A DNA stretch of 64,000 nucleotides, taken from Thalassia testudinum (Eukaryota; Streptophyta; Magnoliopsida; Alismatales; Hydrocharitaceae). This document shows, in pieces, positions 22,879 through 33,755 of the stretch; the first letter of the stretch is position 1, and each line of letters starts with the position of its first letter. The translations under genes were made by a program, and so were the position numbers. The stretch lies in the NCBI GenBank assembly GCA_037157565.1, contig JAZHRO010000055.1, forward strand, positions 41,137,001 to 41,201,000, written 5' to 3'. The notes below the pieces were generated by a model. The model saw only the letters and a list, made by a program, of their open reading frames with translations. It searched no databases and was not told the origin of the DNA.

Positions 22879-24051
22879 ACAATCAAACCTATCCTTAAAT
22901 GGGTTAGTCTAAAGACCTACAGACTCTCAAAACCCGTCTTGAGATAAAGGAACGATTTGATTTACTTCCGTCTGTTCAATCCAACCAGTTAGAAGGAGGG
23001 ACTGGGGAGAAGGTTCTTCCTTTGGCTTGCGCCTCCGGTTCCTAGTGTACCCCCCAGCCGCGATCGTTTGACTCTGCTCCCCTAGCTAGACATCAGATTG
23101 AACAGTAGAAACATACTAATCGAAAATAATCACGTTCTGGGTTCTGAAGAGCGAGTTCAATCCTTAAGGCCAACGTCTACTCTATTTTATTTAGGGCTAG
23201 GTTTGAATGTGCTTTGGAATGTGATGGGCCCTTTAAATGGGTTGTGCCCTTAATGATTGATTGATTTGTGTGTGCATGCACAACCAGTGGTTTTCAAGCA
23301 AGATTATTTTTGATGTGGTGAATTTTAAGGTTCAAATCTTGCTTAGTAGCTTTTAGGATTCAACTTTAGGTATTTTTAAACAAGTTTCATTGGCACACCA
23401 AGTTTTGCAAGCACGGGTGAAGATATTTTCCTTTAAAGCTTAAAAAGAATGTGGAGTGCCTGGTAAATCCCTAAGAGTTGAACCTAATTGGCAGCTACTT
23501 GATGAGTTTATTTTATTTGAAGTGGTGCGGCCCAAACAACTCAAACAATTGGCCTGATGCACCACTTAATTAGGCACACAAATATGGTTAACCTAGAATG
23601 ATTTCTACTCTTTTATGTGTTGCTTCGTGTGTACCGGTCCCACAGATCGGAACCTGGTTGAGTAGAAACAAATCAATTCGGTTAAGTGCCTTTGAATGTG
23701 GGTGTACGTTGTGTGTTTGTTGAAAATTGCCCCATAGAATTATCTTTTTATTTTTATTTTTTTATATAAATGAAGGTGGAATGAATGTGAGTGAGAATCC
23801 AAACAACCAAACTATTCCTAGGATTTATGCAATCACCTAGGTTAATTGAAATTTGGATTCAATGTGGCGAATGAAATCTATGGAGGGGGAAAGAATGGGG
23901 GATAACTTACAAAACCTTCCACAGCACTTTACTCCAATCTACCACTTTTGCTCGTCTCAAAAGAGTACCTGCAATTACAATAAGAAAGGAGAAAAGTGAA
24001 GTAAATGATTTGTAAGTTACAAAACGCGAAGAGAAATCAAAGATCGTCGCC
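22879..24051 (-). other. Y1 leader between primer site and gag-like ORF
   Basis: About 1.17 kb, AT-rich, without an ORF I trust. It presumably carries packaging and translation signals. Confidence 0.55.
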
Positions 24052-24069
24052 TCCTCGGCAACGGCGCCA
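24052..24069 (-). other. Primer binding site, tRNA-Asp (element Y1)
   Basis: The minus strand reads TGGCGCCGTTGCCGAGGA, 17 of 18 matching the complement of the tRNA-Asp 3' end. It starts three bases after the 5' LTR end (CTCAACA). Confidence 0.9.
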
Positions 24070-24072
24070 AAA

Positions 24073-25859
24073 TGTTGAGCGTATACGAATGACTACGCTA
24101 ACGTTCGATTTCGGAAAAACCTGTCGTTGTAGCTTGAAAGCGAAGAATTCGTGTTCAACAAATAAAATTTATACCGAAATTAAAATTTCGGGTCAAACAC
24201 AGGGAAGCGGACGTTTGATTTAAAAACTGCGCGTTTCCTTTTATTTGTCACGGAATAATTCAATTTAAAATTATCTAATTATTTACAATAAATAGGAGAG
24301 AGAGAGAGTAAGAGAGAAAGAGAATATTACACAGAGAAATCAAAATGAGATGTGGAATAAACAAGGAATTTATCATTGAGGAGATTATTCATTACAACTA
24401 GAAAGCATAAAATAATTACACTAGAAAGCAATAAATTTACTCTAGAAAGCATTAAAAGAATGGAGGAAGAAATATCCTCCTCGACGATTGCTTGGAGGAC
24501 GAGAAAAACTACATTAAAAAAGCAGTAAATCTATACTAGAAAGCAGTAAAAAGAATAGGGAGAGAGAAATCCTCCTTGACGGTTGCTTGGAGGACGAGCC
24601 AGACGGGACGACGCCTGGACAAAGGAGAACGAAGCAGGATGAAGGAGGACGAAGCAGAAGAACGGGAACGAAGAAGCACGCCGTCGTCGTCACAGGATCC
24701 ACTTCCGAAGGGGAATGAAAATTGGACTTTATCTCGCGAGAAGCGTCCCAGGTGTGGGACAAGCTTCTCTTGAGCTTTGGAGGGGTAGAGAGGAGAAGGA
24801 AGGGATGAGAATTTCGTATGGAGGGGGTCTCCTTTTATAGTTGCAAGGAGTGGGGGCAAAATGGACATTACAACTTCAAAATAATAAATGAGGGGTCTTT
24901 AGTGACGGATAAATCCGTCACTAAAGCCCCCAACGTGGGCGTAGCTTCCGCGCCCACGCGTGCTGCTTCAGCTGCCCGCGCGCTCAACGCCATCGCACGC
25001 ACTTTGATTCTCAGCCGTCCGATCACGAGATCGGACGGCTTAAGACGCATCTTCGCTCGCTGTGCTGCGCCCGCCTGGCGCATGCGATCGAGCGTGACGC
25101 CGCGCGTTCAATCGAGCGTGAACGCTATTGGGCGCGCGCGGCCATTCGATCGCGATCCAACACTCGCCCGCGCCCAATCACCTGCGCCTCCAGCCCTCTA
25201 CTGCGGCTCAAACCCGCGCCCGCCGGTCGCGTAAGCGCGCTCGACCGCTGCGCTACGGGGCGCGGATGGTCGAGCGGATGCTTTTAAGCGCGGCCGACCA
25301 CAGCCGTTGGATTAAGATCCAATGGCGGAGAGCGAGCGGGTGCAGGGCCTTCGTAGAATGCGTGCGGTCGTTCGGGCGGCTGAGATGGCGCCACGTGGCA
25401 CCATTGTTGTCGTCCATCTTCTGGAAGTTGTAGATGGTGCCATGGATGTCGGATTGACTTGATTTTTGTGTCGTTGGGCTACGATCGTCGATCCGAATTC
25501 ATCCGTGCGGTCGGATTTGTCATCTAAAGTGTGGATCTTCACCATCCTGGCCCTTGATCTTCTAGGGTTCCCCGGTCACTATCTGATGCTACGGATGCCT
25601 GATTAGGGTGATCTTGGAGTCATTGAACTCCAATCGTCGCCCTGATCACATCCATACGGTTGGATCTTTGATCCGAGGCCCCGATAAAATGTTTGCCCTG
25701 TCCAAGCACATAAAAGGAGACAATTAACCTCCATTTTATTCAAACTACTCTAAATGCAAGATGACGCATGTTATGCAATATTTATATCATGAAATGCAAT
25801 CCTATGCTTAGGAACATGCATAAATAGACATTTTAAGTAGTATAAATGTGTTTACATCA
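24073..25859 (-). repeat. Y1 5' LTR
   Basis: It ends next to the Asp primer site. The minus-strand TATA is near 24843-24828 (ACTATAAAAGGAGACC). The U5 signature CCCTGTGTTTGACCCG is at 24204-24189. It is the partner of the LTR at 18018-19807. Confidence 0.9.
25205..25257 (-). other. tRNA-like segment in Y1 5' LTR U3
   Basis: It is the same segment as at 19153-19205; the B box has decayed to GGGTTTGAGCC. The A-box side TAGCGCAGCGGTCGAGCG is intact. Confidence 0.5.
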
Positions 25860-26815
25860 GATTGCCTCCCTCTGTGTGTGAAGAAGAAAGAAGAGGAGAA
25901 GGAAGAAGGCCTTGACAGAAGAGAAAGAAAGAAGAAGAGGAGAAGACTTGAAGAGGTAAGGAGGAAGAAGAGAGAAAAGAGAAGCCAAGAAGAAGAGCCA
26001 TGCACAGAAGAAAAAGAGAAAGAAGAAAAGCAAAAGCAGAAGGAGAGAAAGAAAAGAAGAGACTGAAGAAGAAGCATAGTGCCCTGGTTGATATTGTTGA
26101 TATTTGAGTACCTAAGTTTGAATGGTTGATGGCATTGTTGCATTATTTGAACTCAATGCATATATACTTAAATTGAATAATTGGTGATATAAATCACCAT
26201 TATTTTTGCTTTGAGATTCTTTTTGCCTTGCATAACTATCGTTCAACTCAACCTTTACATCGATTATCATTTCTGAGTAATTATTATTCATTTCTTGATA
26301 TTATTTGGCTTGAATCTAGTGCTCATTTACATTATTTATTGAGATTAGAGATTTAATTCCTATTTGCTCCCTGTATTCGACCTCGAACTTCCATTCGAGT
26401 ATAAATATTATTTATTTTTCACGCTGATTCAATCTATACTGCAACGCATTGATTTTAGAATCCAATTCAAAGTGACTAACACTCCAGAAGCTTCATGGCT
26501 GCTGGACTTAGGTTCAGAACTAAAACTTAAGACCAAATCATATTAATAGAAAGATAAGATCATCAGAGATCGATTTAAACCAATTCAGTGACTCAAGAGG
26601 AACTAATTTGAGCACTCTTTAGTTTCAAATCTCAACAAAATCCAAACAATAGTGTTGGGTTCTAAAACTAACCCAATATGCACAGATCCTTTAAACTTCC
26701 TATTTCCGCAATAGTTCTTGTTCAAATTAATCCAAGACACTTCTAAATCACTCTTGAAATCCATTTCCACCCACAAATCAGAGATTTAAAGATTAAATCC
26801 TCAGATTTAGACTAG

Positions 26816-28120
26816 TGATAGGATCTAAAAAGTAGATTGCTATGCGCACAAACACTCAAACAAAGAATTAATAATAACAAGAAAGATTTACACAAATTAC
26901 AATCACAAAAAATGGCACAAGATATATAGTGGTTCCCCACTCACTTGAGTACTCCACTACCTAAGCCTCTCAGCTTAAGGTTTTTAATCCGATTCCCTCA
27001 ACCCTGAGGAAATCAATTTACTAAACAAGGTAATTAACGGGTTACCTCAACCCAAGTACAAGAGACGGGTTTAGTACAACCCAACGAGCAAATGCTCAAG
27101 AACAAATATAGCACTGGTGTAAGACAAATAAAATCTTACAACAAAATAACTAAGTCTCTCAACAATAATATAAAATTAATACCAATTTGAGAGCCTAGAA
27201 TGAACGTGAATGCCTTGACAATGCATGAAGAAATCACATCAATGTGCTTGCAAATCCATAGAGAGATTGAGAGCAGCAAACTATTCCTTCTCTTGAAAAT
27301 ATTGTGAAAATATGAAATATAGCTCTAAAATTTTTTTTCTCTATTTCTTATGTGCAAACTAAGGGTCCAAGGGTTTATTTATAGAGTTAGGACCTTAGTG
27401 GGTCGTCTACTAGATGTTGAGGTTTAAATCCCAACGTTCATATAGCCGAAATTAATTTTCTACTTGTTCAGTTTTGAGCCAATGGCTACCTAGTATCGGT
27501 ACTAAAGTATGGGTACCGGTACTCGTTGCTTCCAGGTTTGGGTTTCAAACACTTAACACAAATCTGTAACCCACTTGTACAGGTACTGATCATGAGTACC
27601 GGTACTTGTTACCTCAAGTATTGGTACTCGTTACCTCAAGTACCAGTACTGATCATGAGTATTGGTACTCGTGGGGTACAGGTTTGTTTCTTTGGAAAAC
27701 CCAAACTTGTAACTCACATGTATCGGTACTAAACTTTAGTACCGGTACTTGTGGGTTAACAAGTACCTTTTTAAGTAAATTAATCAATTACATTCTTTGA
27801 AAATGATCGTAGTATAAATCCTAGTTTATCTCTAATTAATTTTACAATCTAAGTTGATTCTCTGTTAAGAGGCATACATTCTATAAATTAGAAAAAAAAT
27901 TAAACTAAAAAACTAAAGGATGAAGATGATCTTCTCCTCCTCGATTCCTCCTTGTCATCTTGCCTCCTCCACGTCATGATCTTCTCCTTCTCATCATCAC
28001 GCCTCCATCATTTCTTGTTTGCCTTGATCTTCACTTAAATCTGAAAAGCACTAAATTGCAAACATTAGTTCATAATAATTTTGTTAATACCAAAACAAGA
28101 TGTGAAACAAGGTTCCAACA
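26816..28120 (-). mobile_element. Sirevirus-like solo LTR C, TSD ACTAG
   Basis: ACTAG lies at 26811-26815 and 28121-28125. The minus strand runs TGTTGGAACC...GATCCTATCA, 1305 bp, with no internal region. Its start resembles Z2 (TGTTGGTGC...). The block CTTAAGCTGAGAGGCTTAG (near 26980-26960, minus strand) also occurs in the Sirevirus A LTR (14415 and 45732). So C, Z and A are related Sirevirus LTR types. Confidence 0.85.
27373..27749 (-). promoter_or_regulatory. Solo LTR C U3: repeated AGTACCGGTACT words and TATA box
   Basis: The palindrome AGTACCGGTACT or variants occur near 27492, 27511, 27575, 27594, 27616, 27638, 27657, 27719 and 27737: nine copies in 260 bases. The minus-strand TATA (CTCTATAAATAAAC, 27386-27373) lies 110 bases past the last copy in transcription sense. 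The arrangement parallels A and Z2 with a different word. Confidence 0.65.
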
Positions 28121-30358
28121 ACTAGGGTTGACTCAGAAAGCTCGAAAGTTGACTTTTAGAATTAGAGCTCCTTCGAACAAATTAATGACCTAAGAAGATT
28201 CACTTCAACCTCAGGAAGTTGTTACACATCTTAAAAACCTAGTTTTGATAAGTCTAAAGTGTTCTCAGGCAATGTCACCTGAGATCCAAAAGTGATGAGT
28301 TCAGCAGAAGGAATGAGAAGGTTCCAAACCTAAGCGAAAGCTCATTTAGATTCCTAGGGATCTACTTTAGCTTCAGAACTAATCTCCAGATCCTTAACCC
28401 TAACGGAATCATCTCTCCAACTCCGCTAGAGTTGGAGAAGATGAAACCCAACAAAAAGAATTTCTCATTAAAACTCAAATTTAATCACTGATTCTTGTTC
28501 CTTTAATCATTAGAGAGTGATTTGGTGTTCCTGGAAGAATTTTGAAGGCTGAGGCTAAGATTTGGTTCGCCAGAGCTCCGGTGAACACCCTATGATGTGC
28601 TGAACATGGATTCTCCATGAAACACATTAAAAATGGTCTTAAAAGTTTCATGAGGTCACAAGGGACCTCAGGAACTTCTCAATTAATCCATTTAGTGATT
28701 AAACTTAAAAATTTATCAAGAATTCATTAAAAGCAAATTCTTGAGTTCGACTGAACCCAAGATCACTCCTCTCACTCAATTGAGTGAGGGAAAAGATTCA
28801 AGAGAGTCTGGCAATGCTTATGAGTGAGTGTTTAGGTGATAAAAACTCCTCCTGAGCTGCCATTGACAATGAGCTCAGGAGGTTGAGGTGTAACTAGGCA
28901 TTTAATATGCATTGAGTAATTAAGATAATTGAGAGGTAGATTGGGGCTCTAAAGTGGTGTAGAAGTGATAAAGGGCCCCAAGTGGATGTGTTCTATGCTA
29001 GAGTACCCTCGCCATGGACAGCGGGGGTCTCCGGTGGAGGTGTAGTGGTTTAGGCGCATAAGCTGATATAAGTGTGTAATTAGTGAATTAGAAGTGATCG
29101 TGGAAAGTTGTGGAGTGTGGACAATGATCTTAAAAGACAAAATAGTGCGAAGCTCACCGGAGCTGTAGAAGATGACGGAAAACAAAGCATTATACTATGC
29201 TAAATTAACTAACTAAACTAAACAAAGCTACTCTACACTAAGCTACACTAAGATAAAACCTAATTCTATTGTTACCTGGACGAAGGAGGTAGAGATCTCC
29301 ATCGAAATGTCGTGACGGAGGAGGAAATCAGAGGATTGGAGATAGAGCTCCAGAGGAGAAGAAACGGAGAGGAAGACGAATGAAGACGCGGCGCAACCTC
29401 ATTGCTAGGTGCGGTGGAGGTCGGGAGGTGGTTAGGGCTTTGGAGAAGTCCGGAGGAAGGTGGTTAGGAGTTGCCGGAGGTTGAGGTAGACTATCCTATT
29501 GAGCAATTTGTTGGGGGAAGGTGGAAAGGGATCGCTCCCCGAGATTGAAGGTCAGGGGGGCTATTTATAGGTGACGGAGAAGGGTAGGGGCCTTGCATCT
29601 GGACACCATCGCGTCCAGGTGCAAGGGTTTAAGGTCTTTTGTCTCCAGCGACGGTGAAGTCACCGTACTGGAGTTTGTTAGGTTTAAGAGGATTAGGATC
29701 GTTGGATGGATTAGTGGTGATAAGCGGAAGGTTGGCGGTAATGGAGGAGGAGTTTAGACGCGAAATGGAGGGTGATCAGTTGGTATTGTCAGCGGTCGTC
29801 CTCAACCGTTCAGACCTGAGGAAGAAGAAGAAGAAGAAGACGGAAGTGAAGTGCACACAGGGACCTAAATGTAATGAAAGATACGGACCTAATTGTAGGG
29901 AAAAGGACTCAATTGACCTAAAAACTAAGGACCTAAGCATAAACAGTTGATTTTTAAGCTTAATTAAATTTATTTGTTTTTCAACTTTTTAGATATAATT
30001 ATAAATTAGGTAAATATTATGTTTATGTCTTGAATTCATGTTTTTGTCCTTTTTAGCTATATTTAATTAAATGACTAATTTACTCAAGTTAATTAAATAC
30101 TTAGGTCATAAAATAAACTAAGTTAGTTTAAATATTAAATTGGTAGCTAAATATTTTATATTTGAGTCCAAATTATTAATTAAATTATTAATAATATTAA
30201 TTGATATCTAATTTAGTGTTTTTAAATTATTTTGAAGGTCCTTAATTAATCCTTTATAGTATAATTAACCCTATATTAAGTATATTCTTAGCTAATTAAC
30301 TAAGGAAACTAGTTAATTAGGGGTAATTAAGAGTCATGATGAGTCTCTCATCGTTATC

Positions 30359-30467
30359 TGTGTTTGATTCTTTTTTGGATTGATCGGTGTTTAATTCATT
30401 TGAATTTTTAAGCAATACTATTCACCCCTCCCCTCTAGTATACTGTTAAGATTTGCAGGCACCCTTA
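30359..30467 (+). repeat. Sirevirus A 5' LTR, last part
   Basis: It continues LTR A after solo LTR I and matches 45714-45905 (CAATACTATTCACCCCTCC, CTCTAGTATACT). It ends CACCCTTA where the 3' LTR ends CACCCTCA. Confidence 0.85.
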
Positions 30468-30468
30468 C

Positions 30469-30482
30469 TTGCCATCAGAGCC
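30469..30482 (+). other. Primer binding site, tRNA-Met type (Sirevirus A)
   Basis: TTGCCATCAGAGCC differs from TTGGTATCAGAGCC at two positions and lies one base after the LTR end. Confidence 0.8.
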
Positions 30483-30496
30483 TTGTTGTATAGAAG

Positions 30497-31516
30497 ATGT
30501 CGAAATCGGTTGTCGACACGTATGCAGAGGGACAGTCAGCAGTTCGACCTCCATTTGATGGAATGAATTACGGATATTGGAAGACCAGGATGCAGATGTT
30601 CCTAGAGTCAATGGATTTCGAGGTGTGGGATGTTATTGCCTTTAAATACAATCGCCCTGAGATTAAGGAGGGAGTGGCAATAACTCTGGATCAGAAGAAA
30701 ATGTCAACGCATAATGCGAAAGCCATGAACGCGAGCTTTTGTGGGCTTTCTAGAGCAAAATTCAATCGCGTCTTAGCTTGCAAGATAGCCTACGAGATCT
30801 AGAGCATCCTCGAAGTCACCCATGAGGGCACATCCAAGCTAAAAGAAATCAGAGTTAATTTACTAACACAAAATTATGAGATTTTTAGGATGAAGAAAGG
30901 AGAGTCAATCAAAGAGATATTTATGAGATTCATGGACATCGTAAACTCCTTACGGAACCTAGACCAAGAAATCAAGAACGAAGCTTTAATGAGGAAGATC
31001 CTCCAATCTCTCACTAGGGATTGGGAGACAAAGACCATAGCCATACAAGAATCGAATGGTCTATCTACTTTAAAACTAAACGATCTTATCGGTAGCTTGA
31101 TGGCATACGAAGTTTAGCTTCAACACATGAAGGAGCATAAAAACGAAGGGCTTAAGAAGACCGTGGCACTCGAAGCCAATCATCAATCAGAAGACTCTTC
31201 AAGCGAAGATGAAGAGGAAGGCATAGCTCTTCTCTTTAAAATGTTTAGAAAGTTCCTAAAAAATAAGAGGAGTTTGAGAAAGAAGAAAGAAAAATCCAAA
31301 GCAGACACCATTATCTACTACAATTGCAAACGGAAAGGACACATCAAGAATGATTGTTCACTTCTCAAGAAGGAATCAGAGAAGAAGAAGAGATTCCACA
31401 AAAGGGATGGAAAGAAGAAGGCTCTTCAAGCCACCTGGGATGAGTCAGATTCAAGCTCAGAAGAAGAGGAGACGTCTGGAGAAGCTCTTTTAGGACTTAT
31501 GGCTTTAGAAGATTAG
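30497..31516 (+). pseudogene. Sirevirus A gag (decayed)
   Basis: It starts MSKSVVDTYAEGQSAVRPPF. The Sirevirus/copia gag core follows: FDGMNYGYWKTRMQMF, then KGESIKEIFMRFMDIVNSL and LTRDWETKTIAI. In-frame stops lie after IAYEI (30800) and after LMAYEV (31115). The last third is Lys/Glu-rich with a zinc-knuckle relic YYNCKRKGHIKNDC (near 31317-31358), where the first Cys of the CCHC motif has become Tyr. Gag would form the particle and bind RNA. It can no longer be made in full. Confidence 0.85.
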
Positions 31517-33654
31517 GATTGAGAAGAAAGAAGGTCGATCATAGACAACGAGTGTTCCAAGCATATGACAGGAGAGGAAGACCTATTCTTGCAACTCCAC
31601 CGCTAGAAAGGTGGTACGGTCACATTTGGGAATAGCCACAAGGGTCATATTATTAGTACTGGCCAAGTTGGTAACTCCTCTACATCTTTTGATAATGTGC
31701 ATCTAGTTAGTGGATTAAAACATAATCTTCTTAGTGTAAGTCAAATATGTGATAAAGGATATAAAATTACTTTCACTTTGAATGGTTTTAAAATAAGAGA
31801 CAAAGAAACCAAACAAATTCTTCTAAAAAGAAACAAACATAAAGATATTTATACTGTCAACTTCGACAAATGCGACGACCTTGAATGTCTTGCCTCATCT
31901 GATGAAAAGACAATACTTTGGCACAAACGACTAAGTCATGTTCACATGAGAACATCAGTAGACTTGTGAAATATGAACTTGTTAAAGTCCTGCCAAAGAT
32001 CAACTTCAAGAAAGGAAAAGTTTGTGATTTTTGACAAGTTGGTAAACAAATAAAAAATCCTTTTAAACAAAACAGGATGGTTAGCACCTCTTGACCCCTG
32101 GAGTTACTTCACTTAGACTTGTTCTGACTAACCAAATTCAAAAGCTTGAGCGGGTGCAGATATTCTTTAATCATAATCGATGATTTTTCAAGATTTACCT
32201 GGGTATCTTTCTTAAAAAGCAAGGATCTAACAATTGATGTTTTTAGTAAGCTAGTAAGAAGACTACAGAATGAAAAAGGATCTAAGGTCATTAGGATTAG
32301 AAGTGATCATGGCGGAGAATTTGAAAATCAATCTTTTTCTGATTTTTGTGATCATTATGGAATAAAACATGAGTTTGTTTTCCCTAGAGTAGCACCTCAA
32401 AATGGAGTAGTTGAAAGGAAAAATAGGACCCTACAAGAGTATTCTCGCACTATGCTGTGCAAGTTAAAGCTGCCTCGATATTTTTGGGCTGAGGCTGTAA
32501 ACACTGCTTGCTATATCCAAAATAAATCCTTGATTAGACAAATTCTAAACAAAACACCTTTTGAACTCTATCATGGAAGAACACCTAGAATTTCCTATTT
32601 CAAGATCTTCAGTTGTAGATGTTTTATACTTAACACCAAGGATAATCTTGATAAATTTGATGCTAAGAGCTCATAAGGAATCTTCTTAGGATACTCGACT
32701 AGAAATAAAGCCTATAGAGTATCTAACAAGAAGAATTCTTTTGTTGAGGAAACTATGCCTGTATCATTTGATGAGACACTAGTTCAATCTCAATCTTCTG
32801 TAAATGATGACGATAACCAAATAGAAGATCCTTCAAACATAATAGAGAAAAACATTTTGGATGAATTACCAAAAGATATATCCTATATGAAGGATCATCC
32901 AAAAGAATTGGTGATAAGAGAACTATCCAAAGGAGTTCGGACTAGGTCTTCTATCAACACCTTAGCTTTCATAGATTTTGTTTCTTAATTAGAACCTAAA
33001 AATGTTAAGGATGCTTTTTCTGACAATTGTTAGATTATTACAATGAAAGATGAATTGAATCAATACAAAAGAAATTAAGTATGGGAACTTGTTCCAAAAC
33101 CTGACTCTCAGACCATCATAGAAACCAAATGGGTTTTTAGGAATAAACTGAATGAATCAGGAGTAGTTAGGAACAAAGCTTGACTTGTGGTCCAAGGGTA
33201 TAATCAAGAAGAAGGAATAAATTTTGATGAAACATATGTGCCTGCAGCTCGCCTAGAATCCATTAGAATGTTGCTAGCCTTTCCTGCCTACATGGAGTTT
33301 ACTCTCTTTTATATGGACATCAAAAGTGCCTTTCTAAACGGGGTTATCAAGGAGAAAGTCTATGTTAAGCAACCTCTCGATTTTGAAGATGCTAATCATC
33401 CAGAATACGTATATAAATTAAACAAAGCATTATATGGTCTAAAATAAGCTCCACAAGGTTGGTATGATAGATTGAAAACTTATCTACATGAAATTGAATT
33501 CAAAATTGGCAAAATAGATCCAACTTTACTCACAAAAAGAAAAGAAAATGACCTCTTAATAATACAAATTTATGTAGATGACATCATTTTTGGAGCTACT
33601 GCTAATCTTTTATGCCAAGAATTTGCAAAGGTAATGCAGGATCAGTTTGAGATA
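31517..33654 (+). pseudogene. Sirevirus A pol: protease, integrase and partial RT (decayed)
   Basis: The protease relic IDNECSKHMTG (31537 on) has lost the catalytic DSG (now DNE). GAG-pre-integrase: LWHKRLSHVHMR (near 31917). Integrase core (32146-32676): DDFSRFTWV, RSDHGGEFEN and PQNGVVERKNRTL keep the D-D-E residues. RT (33100-33654): KWVFRNKLNESG, NFDETYVPAARLESIR, MDIKSAFLNG, LNKALYGLK and the active-site IYVDDIIFG. Stops interrupt the frame near 31605, 31966, 32674, 32986, 33181 and 33445. The sequence stops after QDQFEIG at 33654, where a foreign patch begins. The end of RT and all RNase H are absent. Confidence 0.88.
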
Positions 33655-33719
33655 GGCGAGGATCGAACCCGGGTCGCCCGCATGATAGGTGGGAATACTT
33701 TCCACTATACTACAACGAC
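33655..33719 (-). pseudogene. tRNA-Asp-like sequence, 3' acceptor arm missing
   Basis: The minus strand from 33719 reads GTCGTTGTAGTATAGTGG, the 5' acceptor strand and D arm of plant tRNA-Asp. The anticodon arm CCCAC-CTATCAT-GCGGG follows (anticodon ATC instead of GTC), then GGGTTCGATCC of the T arm. The 3' acceptor strand is gone: after TCGCC the sequence is copia RT. A mismatch in the anticodon stem and the missing acceptor make it non-functional. It lies 17 bases from the Asp-type primer site of the next feature. Confidence 0.8.
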
Positions 33720-33735
33720 CCACGTCTCAAGCATT

Positions 33736-33751
33736 TCCGGCAACGGAACCT
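33736..33751 (-). other. Primer binding site relic, tRNA-Asp type (LTR Y')
   Basis: The minus strand reads AGGTTCCGTTGCCGGA, matching the core of TGGCGCCGTTGCCGGGGA, a few bases after the end of LTR Y' (CGACCA). Confidence 0.6.
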
Positions 33752-33755
33752 AATT

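Larger units (their letters stand above)
18018..25859 (-). mobile_element. Full-length non-autonomous Tat/Athila-type element Y1, TSD GATTG
   Basis: GATTG lies at 18013-18017 and 25860-25864. The LTRs are 1790 bp (18018-19807) and 1787 bp (24073-25859) and end TGTTGA...ACATCA on the plus strand. The element reads on the minus strand: 5' LTR at right, tRNA-Asp primer site, 1.2-kb leader, gag-like ORF, acidic ORF, 1.6-kb 3' non-coding region with hairpin and polypurine tract, 3' LTR at left. There is no protease, RT, RNase H or integrase. Element Y2 has the same LTR type and 3' region but carries pol, so it is the natural candidate for the family that supplied enzymes. Confidence 0.9.
15881..26481 (+). 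mobile_element. X-family solo LTR X1 (2.75 kb own sequence), TSD CTCCA
   Basis: CTCCA flanks it at 15876-15880 and 26482-26486; the ends are TGATGGGAAC and GACTAACA. Own sequence is 15881-18017 and 25865-26481, split by element Y1. The TATA box CTATAAAAG is near 16838. A C/T-rich, Pro-coding-looking block (16980-17800) follows. The U5 signature CCCTGTATTCGACCTCG (26370-26386) matches Tat/Athila LTRs. No primer site or internal region is attached. It aligns with X3 (60246 on) in the same direction and with 36675-35376 and 63436-62491 in reverse. Confidence 0.82.
14484..30353 (-). mobile_element. Solo LTR I (about 3.95 kb own sequence), with TSD TTATC
   Basis: TTATC lies at 14479-14483 and 30354-30358, and removing the insert rejoins LTR A exactly as in its 3' copy. 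On the minus strand it would read TGATGAGAGACTC...AAATTACACATCA, with the first T now C. A minus-strand TATA (CCTATAAATAGCC, near 29570) gives the direction. Own sequence: 14484-15880, 26487-26815 and 28126-30353. Within these I see only AT-rich sequence and leader-like stretches; the ORF at 29639-29950 looks like chance. One boundary base departs from the TG...CA rule; a 7-bp duplication GTTATCT would also fit. Confidence 0.7.

Noticed and set aside
25848..26143. Lys/Glu/Arg-rich ORF plus and its Phe/Leu/Ser-rich shadow minus
   Set aside because: This is a purine-rich leader of LTR X1 (GAAGAA runs) that gives long open frames in low-complexity sequence.
27526..27800. ORFs with repeated Val/Leu/Thr/Ser/Tyr words such as VLVTSSTSTD
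   Set aside because: The protein repeats are just translations of the AGTACCGGTACT array in solo LTR C.
33655..33719. Functional tRNA-Asp gene
   Set aside because: The 3' acceptor strand is missing, the anticodon is ATC and the anticodon stem has a mismatch. It is annotated as a remnant.
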